A stretch of DNA of 64,000 bases. Source: Pseudoduganella flava. Its GTDB lineage: Bacteria > Pseudomonadota > Gammaproteobacteria > Burkholderiales > Burkholderiaceae_D. Position 1 is the stretch's first letter. The number at the start of each line of letters is the position of its first letter. The notes below the pieces were generated by a model. It searched no databases. It saw only the letters and a program-made list of their open reading frames with translations, and had not been told where the DNA came from. Both the position numbers and the translations under genes were made by a program. The stretch spans positions 62,001 to 126,000 of the forward strand of contig NZ_VLKW01000001.1 of the NCBI RefSeq assembly GCF_007830495.1, written 5' to 3'. Positions 10,262 to 19,211 of this stretch are shown piece after piece.

Positions 10262-11152
10262 TCAGTCGCAGGCCTCGGCCACGTGGCGGCCGGCGATCGT
10301 GGCGAAGTACACGTCCTCCAGGTCGCCGATGGCTTCCTCGAAGCCGTCGCCCGGATCGTTGTCGCTGTATGCGTGGATCAGGGTGCGGCCGGACAGCAGC
10401 CGCGTCGAGATGATCGTGTGGCGCTGCTGGAAGTAGGACAGCTCGCGCTTGTCGATGAAGCGTGCCCAGATCTTGCAGCTGATGTCGTCGATCAGCTGCT
10501 GCGTGGCGCCCGTCAGCAGCAGCTCGCCCTTGTTGATGATGGCCATGTTCGAGCACAGGTCCGCCACGTCGCTGACGATGTGCGTGGACAGGATCACGGT
10601 GCGCTCGTCGCCGATGTCGGACAGCAGGTTGTGGAAGCGCACGCGCTCCTGCGGGTCGAGGCCGGCCGTGGGTTCGTCGACGATGATCAGGCGCGGGTCG
10701 CCGAGCAGCGCCTGGGCGATGCCGAAGCGCTGGCGCATGCCGCCGGAGAACGTGCCCAGCTTCTGGTTGCGCACGTCGAACAGGTTGGTTTGCTGCAGCA
10801 GCCCGTCGATGACCTCACGGCGCCGCGCCCGGTGCGACAGGCCCTTCAGCACGGCGAAGTGGTCCAGCATCTCGTAGGCCGTGACCTTCGGATACAGGCC
10901 GAAGTCCTGCGGCAGGTAGCCGAGCAGGCGGCGCACCTCGTCCTTGTCGTCCAGCACGTCGAGATCGCCGAAGAACACGGAACCGCGGTCGCATTCCTGC
11001 AAGGTGGCCAGGATCCGCATCAGCGTCGACTTGCCGGCACCGTTCGGGCCGAGCAGGCCGAACATGCCCGTGGGGATCGTCAGCGAGATGTCATTCAGGG
11101 CGACGACGCCATTGGCATAAGTCTTCGACAGATTGCGGATGCGTAATTCCAT
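10262..11152 (-). CDS. ABC transporter ATP-binding protein
   Basis: A 296-aa ATPase: Walker A GPNGAGKST, signature FSGGMRQRFGIAQALL, Walker B LIIVDEPTAGLD, and an H-loop STHIVSD. The C-terminal 80 residues match the accessory region of CcmA/NatA-type ATPases. The chosen ATG (MELRIRNLSKTY) has AGGAGTGAGC just upstream; a longer reading frame lacks such a site. It is the energising partner of the permease-peptidase fusion, with which it is exactly contiguous. Confidence 0.93.
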   Translation of the reverse strand: MELRIRNLSKTYANGVVALNDISLTIPTGMFGLLGPNGAGKSTLMRILATLQECDRGSVFFGDLDVLDDKDEVRRLLGYLPQDFGLYPKVTAYEMLDHFAVLKGLSHRARRREVIDGLLQQTNLFDVRNQKLGTFSGGMRQRFGIAQALLGDPRLIIVDEPTAGLDPQERVRFHNLLSDIGDERTVILSTHIVSDVADLCSNMAIINKGELLLTGATQQLIDDISCKIWARFIDKRELSYFQQRHTIISTRLLSGRTLIHAYSDNDPGDGFEEAIGDLEDVYFATIAGRHVAEACD

Positions 11153-11408
11153 GCTCACTCCTGGGTTGGTGCGGTGCAGCATGGTGGGCTGCCTGCCGTC
11201 CCTCTTTCACATGATGGCATTGTATTGAAACCACGACATAACGATTGCCGGCTTGCGACAGTCGGGGATTTCCGGGCGCCAGAGTGCGCAAAAGGGGGAA
11301 CGGAACGGGGCATCAGGAACTGTCGGGTTGAAAAGAGGCCAAGGGTAGCAAGCGCATCAGTGCGTTGCAAGGGGACGAAATCAAGCGGCATGTTATATAG
11401 TGTTGCCC

Positions 11409-11855
11409 ATGAGCCAGCAAAACAGCAAACTCACCCCCGCGTTGCAGGAGCAGATCCTGACGGTGACCCGCTGCGGCCTCTCCACCAGGGAATCCACCGG
11501 CTTCTTCCGCCTGTCCCTCGGCCTGGTCTACCTGGCCACCTTGATGACGAAGGAAACGCTCGACTTCAAGAAGCTGGACAAGGAATTCAACCGCTTCATC
11601 TACCGCTCGATCGGGCCGGGCCACAGCATCACCAGCATCCTGCAGTGGATGAGTGGCGAAGGCGTCGTCGAGGTGCTCGACTCGAAGCGCTTCATGCGCG
11701 CGTTCGGCGAGTACATGAGCCAGATCCCACCCGAATCGATTCCGTTCCTGCTCGGGCTGAACCTGGGCGTGGCAAAGGACTTCTCCGGCCTCGACGTGCG
11801 CGGCCCGGTGGCCGACTGGATCGAGCGCCAGCGCATCCTGCGCGAAGGCGAGTAA
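11409..11855 (+). CDS. conserved hypothetical protein
   Basis: A 148-aa soluble protein (MSQQNSKLTPALQEQILTV...). I do not recognise the family. It has no signal peptide or TM helix and is mixed charged/helical, with a C-terminal DFSGLDVRGPVADWIERQRI. GTG 11400 in the same frame is an alternative start; ATG 11409 is chosen as the more usual codon. It stands alone between the divergent ABC operon and coq7. Codon use resembles its neighbours, so it is probably a real gene. Confidence 0.7.
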   Translation: MSQQNSKLTPALQEQILTVTRCGLSTRESTGFFRLSLGLVYLATLMTKETLDFKKLDKEFNRFIYRSIGPGHSITSILQWMSGEGVVEVLDSKRFMRAFGEYMSQIPPESIPFLLGLNLGVAKDFSGLDVRGPVADWIERQRILREGE

Positions 11856-11910
11856 CTGGCCAAAGGACGTAGTGCCACCGGCCGTGCGGCGGCGGCCGAT
11901 GTCCCGGGCT

Positions 11911-11916
11911 TATAAT
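11911..11916 (+). promoter_or_regulatory. -10 element of the coq7 promoter
   Basis: TATAAT, 33 bases before the coq7 ATG. No clear -35 hexamer stands at 16-18 bases upstream. Confidence 0.45.
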
Positions 11917-11949
11917 TCTGGCTAACCGAACAAGTTGGACAGAAACACC

Positions 11950-12597
11950 ATGAGCTCCCGATTCCACTACCACACCCCCCTGGACCGTTTCATCTGCAGC
12001 GCGGACAAGGCGCTGCGGGTGCTGGCGGGCGTCGCTTCCGCGTCGCGCCCCACGCCGGCCGCGCACGTCGACGATGCCGAGCTGACCGACAAGGAACGCA
12101 AGCACAGCGCGGGCCTGATCCGCGTGGACCACGTGGGCGAGGTGATGGCGCAGGCGCTGTACAACTCGCAGGCCCGCTTCGCGCGGAGCGACGCGCTGCG
12201 CGAAAAATTCGAGCAGGCCAGCCGCGAGGAAGAGGACCACCTGGCCTGGACAGCGCAACGCCTGAAGGAGCTCAACTCGCAGACCAGCGTGCTGGCGCCA
12301 CTGTTCTACGCGGGCGCGTATGCGCTCGGCACGGTGGCCGCGAAGATGGGCGATGCGCACAGCCTGGGCTTCGTCGTCGAGACGGAGCGCCAGGTCGAGC
12401 GGCACCTGGAGAGCCACCTGGACAGCCTGCCGGCAGGCGATGCGAAATCGCGCGCGATCGTCGACCAGATGCGCATCGACGAGATCGCCCACGGCAAGGC
12501 CGCCCAGGACCTGGGCGCCGCCGATACGCCGGCGCCCGTGAAGGTGGCGATGCAGGCGATGTCGAAGCTGATGACGGGCACCACCTACTACATCTGA
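11950..12597 (+). CDS. coq7: demethoxyubiquinone hydroxylase (Coq7)
   Basis: A di-iron carboxylate monooxygenase of 215 aa that hydroxylates 2-polyprenyl-3-methyl-6-methoxy-1,4-benzoquinone, the penultimate step of ubiquinone synthesis. Ligand residues are visible: E64 (RVDHVGE), E94/H97 (EEEDH), E146 (ETERQ) and E178/H181 (DEIAH), the expected two ExxH motifs on a ferritin-like four-helix bundle. A membrane-associated peripheral protein is expected. The ATG at 11950 is preferred over an upstream TTG because of the family N-terminus. Confidence 0.95.
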   Translation: MSSRFHYHTPLDRFICSADKALRVLAGVASASRPTPAAHVDDAELTDKERKHSAGLIRVDHVGEVMAQALYNSQARFARSDALREKFEQASREEEDHLAWTAQRLKELNSQTSVLAPLFYAGAYALGTVAAKMGDAHSLGFVVETERQVERHLESHLDSLPAGDAKSRAIVDQMRIDEIAHGKAAQDLGAADTPAPVKVAMQAMSKLMTGTTYYI

Positions 12598-12676
12598 CGA
12601 CTTGCCGGTTGCTATCTTGCGCCACGGCCGGCACCGCTCACGTATAGTGCGGCCAGGACGATGACGGAGTAAGCAT

Positions 12677-13543
12677 ATGCGCTGGGAAGGCAATCGGGAA
12701 AGCGATAACGTGGAGGACCGCCGCGGCGATGGCGGCGGCGGTGGCGGCTTCAGTTTCGGCGGCGGCTCGCTCAGCATCGGCGGCGTGATCATCGCGCTGA
12801 TCGTGTCCTTCATCTTCGGCATCAATCCGCTCACGTTGCTGGGCGGGATGAGCGGCGGTTCGGTGCAGCAGCAGGCACCGGTGCGCCAGACGCCGGCCAA
12901 CGACACCGAGGCGAAGTTCATGCGCGTGGTGCTGGCCGATACGGAAGACACCTGGTCGGCGCTGTTCCAGGCCCAGGGCGCCACGTATCAACCGCCAAAG
13001 CTCGTGCTCTTCACAGGCCGCACGTCGACCGCCTGCGGCACGGGCCAGTCGGCCACGGGCCCGTTCTACTGCCCGGCGGACCGCAAGGTCTACATCGACC
13101 TCGATTTCTACCGCCTGATGCAGGAGCGCTTCCGCGTTTCCGGCGAGTTCGCGCAAGCGTACGTGATCGCGCACGAAGTGGGGCACCACGTGCAGAACCT
13201 GATGGGGCTGTCGGACAAGGTGCACGGCCTGCAGCAGCGGATGGATGAAACGCAGGCCAATGCGCTGTCGGTGCGGCTGGAGCTGCAAGCGGACTGCTTC
13301 GCCGGCGTGTGGGCATTCCACGCGAACCGGTCCCGCCACATCCTCGAGCAGGGCGACGTGGAGACGGCGCTGTCGGCCGCCACCGCGATCGGCGACGACG
13401 CGTTGCAGCGCCAGGCGCAAGGCTACGTCGTGCCGGATTCGTTCACGCACGGCACGTCAGCCCAGCGCGTGCGCTGGTTCCGCACGGGGCTCGACAGCGG
13501 CGACGTCGCGCAGTGCGATACGTTCGAGGCGCGGCGCCTGTAA
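12677..13543 (+). CDS. ypfJ: neutral zinc metallopeptidase, YpfJ/KPN_02809 family
   Basis: A 288-aa protein beginning MRWEGNRESDNVEDRRG with a glycine-rich stretch (18-30), one TM helix (about 33-52) and a long extracytoplasmic domain. The zinc-binding HEVGH is at 166-170, followed by ELQADCFAGVWA, typical of the family (ligand Glu in ELQAD). Length and architecture match E. coli YpfJ. The physiological substrate is unknown. It stands alone after coq7, and its stop is 4 bases from the stop of a converging gene. Confidence 0.93.
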   Translation: MRWEGNRESDNVEDRRGDGGGGGGFSFGGGSLSIGGVIIALIVSFIFGINPLTLLGGMSGGSVQQQAPVRQTPANDTEAKFMRVVLADTEDTWSALFQAQGATYQPPKLVLFTGRTSTACGTGQSATGPFYCPADRKVYIDLDFYRLMQERFRVSGEFAQAYVIAHEVGHHVQNLMGLSDKVHGLQQRMDETQANALSVRLELQADCFAGVWAFHANRSRHILEQGDVETALSAATAIGDDALQRQAQGYVVPDSFTHGTSAQRVRWFRTGLDSGDVAQCDTFEARRL

Positions 13544-13547
13544 GCCC

Positions 13548-14171
13548 TCACCATCTGCACCCCGTATCCGTCAGGGTGTCGTACAACAGCGGAATCAGCT
13601 TCAGCGGATCGAGGTTCGGACCGCCCGCGTACTTCTTCGTGCAGTCGGCCCGGCCGGCTTTGCTCATGGCGCGGGCGACGTCGCTGTCGTCCTTTGCGCG
13701 CACCCGCTGGCTGTCCTGCAATCGTTCGAGCGGTTCCTTGCGGCGGCGACGTTCGTTCTCGCCGGCTGCGGCGACGAGCGCGCCGACATCGATCTTGCCC
13801 GGCGGTGCTTGCGCCGCGTCGGCGGGATTGGCCGGTTGGGACGTGGCCGCTGGCGCCGCTGCGATGCTGTCGGCAGCGGCGGCGGTGGGGGCGGATGGTG
13901 CGACGGGCGCGATCCGTTCCGGTGGAGGAACGGGCCGCGTACGAGTGGCGGTTGCCGCTTGCCGCGCTGGCTCGGCCGGCTTGGGCGGCAGTGCGATGGG
14001 GCGGGGCGCCGGCAGGAACAGCAGGTCGGCATAGACGACCGGGCCGGGCGCAGGCTGGTGCGGCACCGTCTCGCGCAGCAGCAGCACCAGCACCGCCGCA
14101 TGCAGCGCGACGATCGCCGCAGCCGCCGGCACCCGGCGGGATTCGGCAAACAGCGGCGTTGGGTCTCTCAA
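13548..14171 (-). CDS. hypothetical membrane-anchored protein, TTG start
   Basis: A 207-aa protein with a short cytoplasmic N-terminus, one TM helix (about 14-32, PAAAAIVALHAAVLVLLL), a Pro/Ala-rich periplasmic stretch (about 40-130) and a small C-terminal part with two cysteines (DCTKKYAGG, DTGCRW). The layout recalls TonB-like proteins but no TonB C-terminal domain is recognised. The only usable start is TTG 14171, whose TG overlaps the TGA of the OsmC gene (TTGA), so expression probably depends on translational coupling. Confidence 0.7.
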   Translation of the reverse strand: MRDPTPLFAESRRVPAAAAIVALHAAVLVLLLRETVPHQPAPGPVVYADLLFLPAPRPIALPPKPAEPARQAATATRTRPVPPPERIAPVAPSAPTAAAADSIAAAPAATSQPANPADAAQAPPGKIDVGALVAAAGENERRRRKEPLERLQDSQRVRAKDDSDVARAMSKAGRADCTKKYAGGPNLDPLKLIPLLYDTLTDTGCRW

Positions 14172-14590
14172 GCTTCGACGATCTCGAACGAGTGCGTCAT
14201 CTCGGCCGTCTTCGCCATCATGATGCTGGCCGAGCAGTATTTGTCGTGCGACAGGTTGATCGCCCGTTCCACCAGTTCCGGCTTCAGCTCGCGGCCCGTG
14301 ACGACGAAGTGGAAGTTAATCTTCGTGAACACCTTCGGATCCGTCTCGGCGCGCTCGGCCTGCAAGGTCACGTCGCAGCCGCGCACGTCGGCACGGCTGC
14401 GCTTCAGGATCAGCACCACGTCGTAGGCCGTGCAGCCACCCGTCCCCAGCAGCACCATCTCCATCGGGCGCGGCGCCAGATTGTGGCCGCCGCCTTCCGG
14501 TGCGCCGTCCATCACGACCATGTGGCCGGACCCCGTCTGCGCGCGAAAACTCATGCCCGACGGGCCGTTCCAGCTGACTTTGACTTCCAT
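14168..14590 (-). CDS. OsmC family protein (YhfA-like)
   Basis: A 140-aa protein with the two conserved OsmC cysteines in GTGGCTAYDVV and SHDKYCSAS. OsmC-fold proteins reduce organic hydroperoxides; the YhfA subgroup to which the length and MEVKVSW start point is less well characterised. Start choice: the ATG has GGAG seven bases upstream (GGAGTCAGTC), while longer frames do not. Its stop overlaps the TTG start of the next gene. Confidence 0.88.
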   Translation of the reverse strand: MEVKVSWNGPSGMSFRAQTGSGHMVVMDGAPEGGGHNLAPRPMEMVLLGTGGCTAYDVVLILKRSRADVRGCDVTLQAERAETDPKVFTKINFHFVVTGRELKPELVERAINLSHDKYCSASIMMAKTAEMTHSFEIVEA

Positions 14591-14644
14591 GACTGACTCC
14601 ATTATTGATGTTGATGGCATTGTAAGGGAGGTGCGGCCAGGCCG

Positions 14645-15829
14645 CTAAATGCCGATCATGTAGCGCTCGCTCTTCATGCGCCGCACCGTGAACCAGAGCG
14701 CCAGCAGCGCGATCGCCAGGCTGCTGGCGAACGTCAGCACGAACGGCAGCGCGCCGACGGCCTGCCCCTTGGCCAGCTCGCGCAGCAGCGTCTGGTGCGC
14801 CAGCATCGGCACGGCGTACATCCACGTCTGCGTGGTCAGGTCCAGCATCGGCACGACGATCACGGGCACCATCGGCACGAAGATCGCCAGGCTGGCCGTC
14901 GTCTGCGCCTCCTTGAACGTTTTCGCGTTGATGGCCAGCGCGATCTCCAGTGCGGCGGCGCACAGCGGCAGCGACACGGAGACGAGGCACACGAGCGCGA
15001 GGTCCGCCCACGACAGCCGCCACGACATGCCAATCTCCTCCAGCGGCAGCCATTTCAGGATGCCGTGCGCGAAGCACAGCTCCAAGGTCAGGCCCGCCAG
15101 CGACAGCAGCGCCGCGGCGAGCCACTTGCCGGCGACGAGATCGAGCGTGCTGGCCGGCTGCGCCAGCAGCACTTCCAGCGAACGGCGTTCGCGCTCGCCC
15201 GCCGTGCTGTCGACCGCGGTGGCCAGCGCGAAGAAGAACGCGGGGATGAAGAACATGCCCAGCATTGTGCCGATCACGCTGGCCGAGCGGGATGCGCTGG
15301 TGCCGGTATCGTACTTCTGCACGTGCACGGGGAACAGCGTGGCCGGCGAGACGCCGTGCGCCAGCAGCCGCGCGCCCGCGATCGTATTGCTGTAGTTGCG
15401 CAGCACGTCCTCGACGTCGTAGCGCTTGCGGCCATTGTCGTCGGCCGAGTCGTACCACAGCTCGATGCGCGCCGGCCGCATCGCGCGATAGTCTTCCCCA
15501 TAGCTGTCGGACACGCGCAGCACGGCGGCCACCTTGCGGGTGCGCAGCAGCGCGGCGATGGCTTCCTGCGTCATCGGCCCCGCCTCATGCACGTTGACGT
15601 TCTTCTGCTTCAACTGCGTCATCAACGTGGGCGCCATCCGTGCGCCGATGACGGTCAGCTCGATGCCTTCCTTTTCCGGTTGCGTGGCGCGGTTGATCTG
15701 CTGCTGCAGGACGCCGCCGACGAGCGCCGGATACATCAGCACGAACAGCAGCAGCATGAACAGCGCGCGGCGGTCGCGCAGCGTTTCGCGAAGCTCCTTC
15801 AGCATCACGACCAGGAACATGGGCTTCAT
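14645..15829 (-). CDS. ABC-2 type permease, NatB-like
   Basis: A 394-aa membrane protein. One TM helix near the N-terminus (FMLLLFVLMYPALVGGVL, about 23-41) is followed by a roughly 140-residue extracytoplasmic domain and then five or so TM helices from about 205 onward. AGERERRSLEVLLAQP is the conserved ABC-2/NatB coupling segment. Its ATG overlaps the TGA of the ATPase gene (ATGA). Related NatAB systems export Na+ or other small substrates; the substrate here cannot be inferred. Confidence 0.88.
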   Translation of the reverse strand: MKPMFLVVMLKELRETLRDRRALFMLLLFVLMYPALVGGVLQQQINRATQPEKEGIELTVIGARMAPTLMTQLKQKNVNVHEAGPMTQEAIAALLRTRKVAAVLRVSDSYGEDYRAMRPARIELWYDSADDNGRKRYDVEDVLRNYSNTIAGARLLAHGVSPATLFPVHVQKYDTGTSASRSASVIGTMLGMFFIPAFFFALATAVDSTAGERERRSLEVLLAQPASTLDLVAGKWLAAALLSLAGLTLELCFAHGILKWLPLEEIGMSWRLSWADLALVCLVSVSLPLCAAALEIALAINAKTFKEAQTTASLAIFVPMVPVIVVPMLDLTTQTWMYAVPMLAHQTLLRELAKGQAVGALPFVLTFASSLAIALLALWFTVRRMKSERYMIGI

Positions 15830-16560
15830 GCGGAAATTCCTTCGTCGGTGCCGACCAGCTTCACGAACGCGTCTTCCAGGCTGGCGATGCCGGTGCGTTC
15901 GCACAGCGATTGCGGCGTGCCCTGCGCCACCGTGACGCCGTTCGCGATGACGATCACGTCGTCGCACGAGTTGGTCACTTCCTGCATCACGTGGGTGGCC
16001 ATGATCACGCAGCAGCCGTCGGCGCGCAGCGCGGCCAGCGCACGGCGCAGAGCGCGCGTGCTCATCACGTCCAGGCCCCGGCTCGGCTCATCGAGCAGCA
16101 GGTTGCGCGGGCGGTGCAGCAGGGTGCGGGCCAGCGCCACCTTGATGCGCTGGCCTTGCGAGAAGCCTTTCGCGCGGCGATCGAGGATGTCCTCCAGCGC
16201 GAGCAGGGCCGTCACCTCGTCGATACGCTGCTCGATCGCTCGGCGCTCCATCCGGTTCAATTGCCCGAAGTAGCGCAGGTATTCGCGGGTGGTCAGGCGT
16301 TCGTACAGCCCGAACTGGTCGGTCAGGAAGCCGATATTGCGGCGCACGGTCAGCGGATCGGCGCCGGGATCGACACCGTCGACGGCGATGGTGCCGCTGT
16401 CGCGCCGCAGCAGGCCGACCAGCATGCGCAGCAAGGTCGTCTTGCCGGCGCCGTTCGGCCCGAGCAGCGCGGTGACCTGACCGTCGCGCGCCGTGAAGCT
16501 GGCGCCGGCCAGCGCATGTACCTTGCCGAAATGTTTTGTGACGTCGTGGACTTCGATCAT
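15826..16560 (-). CDS. ABC transporter ATP-binding protein, NatA-like
   Basis: A 244-aa ATPase starting MIEVHDVTKHFGKVHAL. Walker A is GPNGAGKTT, the signature FSQGQRIKVALAR (Q in place of the usual second G), Walker B NLLLDEPSRGLD, and the H-loop MATHVMQE. The FSQGQ variant is common in the NatA subgroup. It sits 17 bases downstream of the TAP-like hydrolase gene and overlaps the permease gene, so it is the middle of a three-gene operon. Confidence 0.92.
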   Translation of the reverse strand: MIEVHDVTKHFGKVHALAGASFTARDGQVTALLGPNGAGKTTLLRMLVGLLRRDSGTIAVDGVDPGADPLTVRRNIGFLTDQFGLYERLTTREYLRYFGQLNRMERRAIEQRIDEVTALLALEDILDRRAKGFSQGQRIKVALARTLLHRPRNLLLDEPSRGLDVMSTRALRRALAALRADGCCVIMATHVMQEVTNSCDDVIVIANGVTVAQGTPQSLCERTGIASLEDAFVKLVGTDEGISA

Positions 16561-16577
16561 CGATGGGTCTTTTCGTG

Positions 16578-17996
16578 TCAGGGTTGCGGGCCGGCGCTGT
16601 CGAGCTGGAATGTGGGCGCGGGGATCTCGTCGAGGCAAGCCGCGGCAAGCTTCCCGCCGGGCTGGTCGAGGAACTCGCGCATCAGCCGCGGCACACAGCC
16701 GAGCGTCGACACGATATGACCGCCGTTCTTCACGACGAGGTGGCGCGGCGCCTTCATCAGGCGGGCCGCCGCTTCGGCACGGCGCGGCGGCGTCACCGGG
16801 TCCTGCGCACCGGACAGCAGCAGCACCGGCGCGGTGATCGGCGCCGCCGCCGTATAGTTCACCGGCTTGGCATTGATGACGGGGCACAGCGTACCCAGTT
16901 GCGTGACGAGCGCGGAGCCGAGGAACGAGCCGCGCGCGTCGTCGGCCGCCAGCTGCGGCGACAGCTTTGGATAGTCCTCGGCGCAGACGACGGCCAGGTA
17001 CAGCGGGCCGGACATCGCTCCATCCGTCGAAAAATCGGTGTCGCGATTGCTCTGCGCGACAAACGGCTCCCAGCGGCCGTTGTAGGCGCTGTGAATCAGG
17101 AAGGGCAGCGTGTGCGCGTCGGCCTGCGCGTACAGGCTGCGGTGCACGGTGGCGACGAAGCGGCGCAGGCTGATCGTCACAGGCCGCAGCGCGGCAGTGC
17201 GCGGATCGGCCATCGTCACGGTGACGGGGCCTTGCGCGAGCTTGGCGGCGAGTGCCGCGAATTCGGTGCGCAACGCGGGGAAGGTGCGGGCGCAGGCGGG
17301 TGCCTGTTCGCAGCGGCGCAACGTGGCGTCCAGCGCGGCCTGCGCATCGGCGCCGCCGGCGGCGATCACCTGGTCCGGCGCGGCGACGCCGTCGAGGATC
17401 AGCGCGCGCACGTTGGCCGGATACAGGCGCGCATAGTGCTGCGCGAGGCGGGTACCGTATGAGCCGCCCCACAGGTTGATCTGGCGGTAGCCGAGCGCTT
17501 GGCGCACGCGTTCGATGTCGCGCGCGGCGGCATCCGTTGTGTAGTGGACGTAGGGCGCATCGAGCGCCTTCAGGCAGCGCAGCGTATAGGCGTCGGCCTG
17601 TTCTTCCGTCATCGTGTCGATGTCGGGCGGCGTCTTGCAATCGAGCTTGCCGGACAGGCCCGTGCCCCGCTGGTCGATCAACACGATGTCGCGGGTGGCG
17701 CGCACACGGCGAAACGCGGCCTGCACGATCGGCAGGATGTCGCTGCCGGCCTGGCCCGGACCGCCGGCCAGCACGAACAGCGGGTCAGGCCTGGCCGCTT
17801 CGCGGTAGGCCGCGGCGACCGTCGCGTGGATGGCGATGCTTTTGCCGGGATGGGCATAGTCGAGAGGCACCTGGACCGTCACGCAGCGCAGCGCTTCCTC
17901 GGCGCCGGGCAGGTGGCAGCTGCGCCCGGGTGGCGCGGCCACGGCCACCCGCGCGGCCAGCAGCAGCGATACGGCAATGAAGAAGCGGAAACGCAC
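16578..17996 (-). CDS. secreted alpha/beta hydrolase, TAP-like
   Basis: An exported serine hydrolase of 472 aa, related to proline iminopeptidases and the Streptomyces tripeptidyl aminopeptidases. A signal peptide (RFRFFIAVSLLLAARVAVA) is followed by GGPGQAGSD (oxyanion region), IDQRGTGLSG, nucleophile GGSYGTRLAQ, and a TAP-like C-terminal lid with acid SGAQDPVTPP and His KNGGHIVST. I chose GTG 17996 because AAAGG lies 6 bases upstream and the signal peptide starts there; a TTG at 18026 would add 10 charged residues. It is first in the operon with the NatAB-like exporter. Confidence 0.87.
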   Translation of the reverse strand: MRFRFFIAVSLLLAARVAVAAPPGRSCHLPGAEEALRCVTVQVPLDYAHPGKSIAIHATVAAAYREAARPDPLFVLAGGPGQAGSDILPIVQAAFRRVRATRDIVLIDQRGTGLSGKLDCKTPPDIDTMTEEQADAYTLRCLKALDAPYVHYTTDAAARDIERVRQALGYRQINLWGGSYGTRLAQHYARLYPANVRALILDGVAAPDQVIAAGGADAQAALDATLRRCEQAPACARTFPALRTEFAALAAKLAQGPVTVTMADPRTAALRPVTISLRRFVATVHRSLYAQADAHTLPFLIHSAYNGRWEPFVAQSNRDTDFSTDGAMSGPLYLAVVCAEDYPKLSPQLAADDARGSFLGSALVTQLGTLCPVINAKPVNYTAAAPITAPVLLLSGAQDPVTPPRRAEAAARLMKAPRHLVVKNGGHIVSTLGCVPRLMREFLDQPGGKLAAACLDEIPAPTFQLDSAGPQP

Positions 17997-18079
17997 GAGT
18001 ATCCTTTCGCTTTGTCTTTCAGGCAATACTAACGTCGGCTTGCCGTCGAGGCAACGTCATTTGCACGGCCATTGCCGGC

Positions 18080-18109
18080 TTGACCCGGCATCGCAAGGCA
18101 CGCTATAAT
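18080..18109 (+). promoter_or_regulatory. strong sigma-70 promoter for rplM-rpsI
   Basis: TTGACC (18080-18085), 18-base spacer, TATAAT (18104-18109). This leaves a leader of about 117 bases before rplM. It is the best consensus promoter in the window, as expected for ribosomal protein genes. Confidence 0.85.
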
Positions 18110-18232
18110 CGCCAGCTTTCCGTTCGCTCAGGAAAAGTCATAAGAAGGCTGCGTCCGCTGTTGCCGAGGTTGGCAAACTGGGCGGAACCACCGTAATTGA
18201 GCGTTTATTTATCTTCTATTAGGAAGTCAAAC

Positions 18233-18661
18233 ATGAAAACTTTTTCCGCTAAGGGCCATGAAGTCCAGCGCGACTGGTTCGTGATTGACGCGACGGACAA
18301 AGTCCTCGGCCGTGTTGCCAGCGAAGTGGCACGCCGACTGCGCGGCAAGCATAAGCCAGAATTTACCCCTCACGTCGACACGGGCGACTTCATCGTCGTC
18401 ATCAACGCAGGCAAACTGCGCGTGACCGGCACGAAGGCAACCGAGAAGACCTACTACCGTCACTCGGGCTACCCGGGCGGTATCTACGAGACGAACTTCC
18501 TGAAAATGCAACAGCGTTTCCCGGGTCGTGCTCTGGAAAAGGCCGTCAAAGGCATGCTGCCGAAGGGCCCGCTGGGCTACGCAATGATCAAGAAGCTGAA
18601 AGTGTATGCCGAAGGTTCGCACCCGCACGCTGCTCAGCAACCTAAAGCACTCGAATTCTAA
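18233..18661 (+). CDS. rplM: 50S ribosomal protein L13
   Basis: A 142-aa large-subunit protein with canonical [38 protein letters not shown] and the C-terminal [15 protein letters not shown]. The ATG has AGGAAG nine bases upstream. It is followed after 9 bases by rpsI, the universal L13-S9 pair. Confidence 0.98.
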   Translation: MKTFSAKGHEVQRDWFVIDATDKVLGRVASEVARRLRGKHKPEFTPHVDTGDFIVVINAGKLRVTGTKATEKTYYRHSGYPGGIYETNFLKMQQRFPGRALEKAVKGMLPKGPLGYAMIKKLKVYAEGSHPHAAQQPKALEF

Positions 18662-18670
18662 GGAACTGAC

Positions 18671-19063
18671 ATGATCGGTAACTACAACTACGGCACCGGC
18701 CGTCGCAAGAGTGCAGTGGCCCGCGTGTTCATCAAGGTCGGCACCGGCCAGATCATCGTGAACGGCAAGCCCGCATCGGAGTACTTCTCCCGCGAAACCG
18801 GCCTGATGGTCATCCGTCAGCCGCTGGAACTGACCGGCAACGTCGAGCGTTTCGACATCAAGGTCAACGTGCATGGCGGCGGCGAGTCCGGCCAGGCAGG
18901 TGCAGTGCGCCACGGTATCACCCGTGCACTGATCGACTACGACGCAGGCCTGAAGGGCGATCTGGCACGTGCCGGCTTCGTTACCCGTGACGCCCGTGAA
19001 GTCGAGCGTAAGAAAGTCGGTCTGCGTAAAGCACGTCGCGCAAAGCAGTTCTCGAAGCGTTAA
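18671..19063 (+). CDS. rpsI: 30S ribosomal protein S9
   Basis: A 130-aa small-subunit protein with [14 protein letters not shown] near the N-terminus, [15 protein letters not shown], and the basic tail ending QFSKR that reaches the P-site tRNA. Shine-Dalgarno AAGGAACTG precedes ATG 18671. Co-transcribed with rplM, ending at a strong terminator. Confidence 0.98.
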   Translation: MIGNYNYGTGRRKSAVARVFIKVGTGQIIVNGKPASEYFSRETGLMVIRQPLELTGNVERFDIKVNVHGGGESGQAGAVRHGITRALIDYDAGLKGDLARAGFVTRDAREVERKKVGLRKARRAKQFSKR

Positions 19064-19101
19064 TCGCTTGGTTCCATGCCCGGTGCGCCGGGCTGGTACG
19101 G

Positions 19102-19129
19102 AAAAGCCGCTGGTCTCCAGCGGCTTTTT
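19102..19129 (+). terminator. rplM-rpsI terminator
   Basis: AAAAGCCGCTGG, loop TCT, CCAGCGGCTTTTT: a 12-bp stem ending in a T-run, 38 bases after the rpsI stop. Confidence 0.93.
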
Positions 19130-19211
19130 GCATTGGAGATAGGTAAAGCGGCCGTCACGAGACGCTGCTAAAATCCGTATCCACCTACTTACTTATGCAA
19201 GGAACAAGAAC

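Noticed and set aside
17997-18079. Extra gene or RNA between the hydrolase and the rplM promoter
   Set aside because: Only 83 bases without hairpin, tRNA shape or ribosome site.
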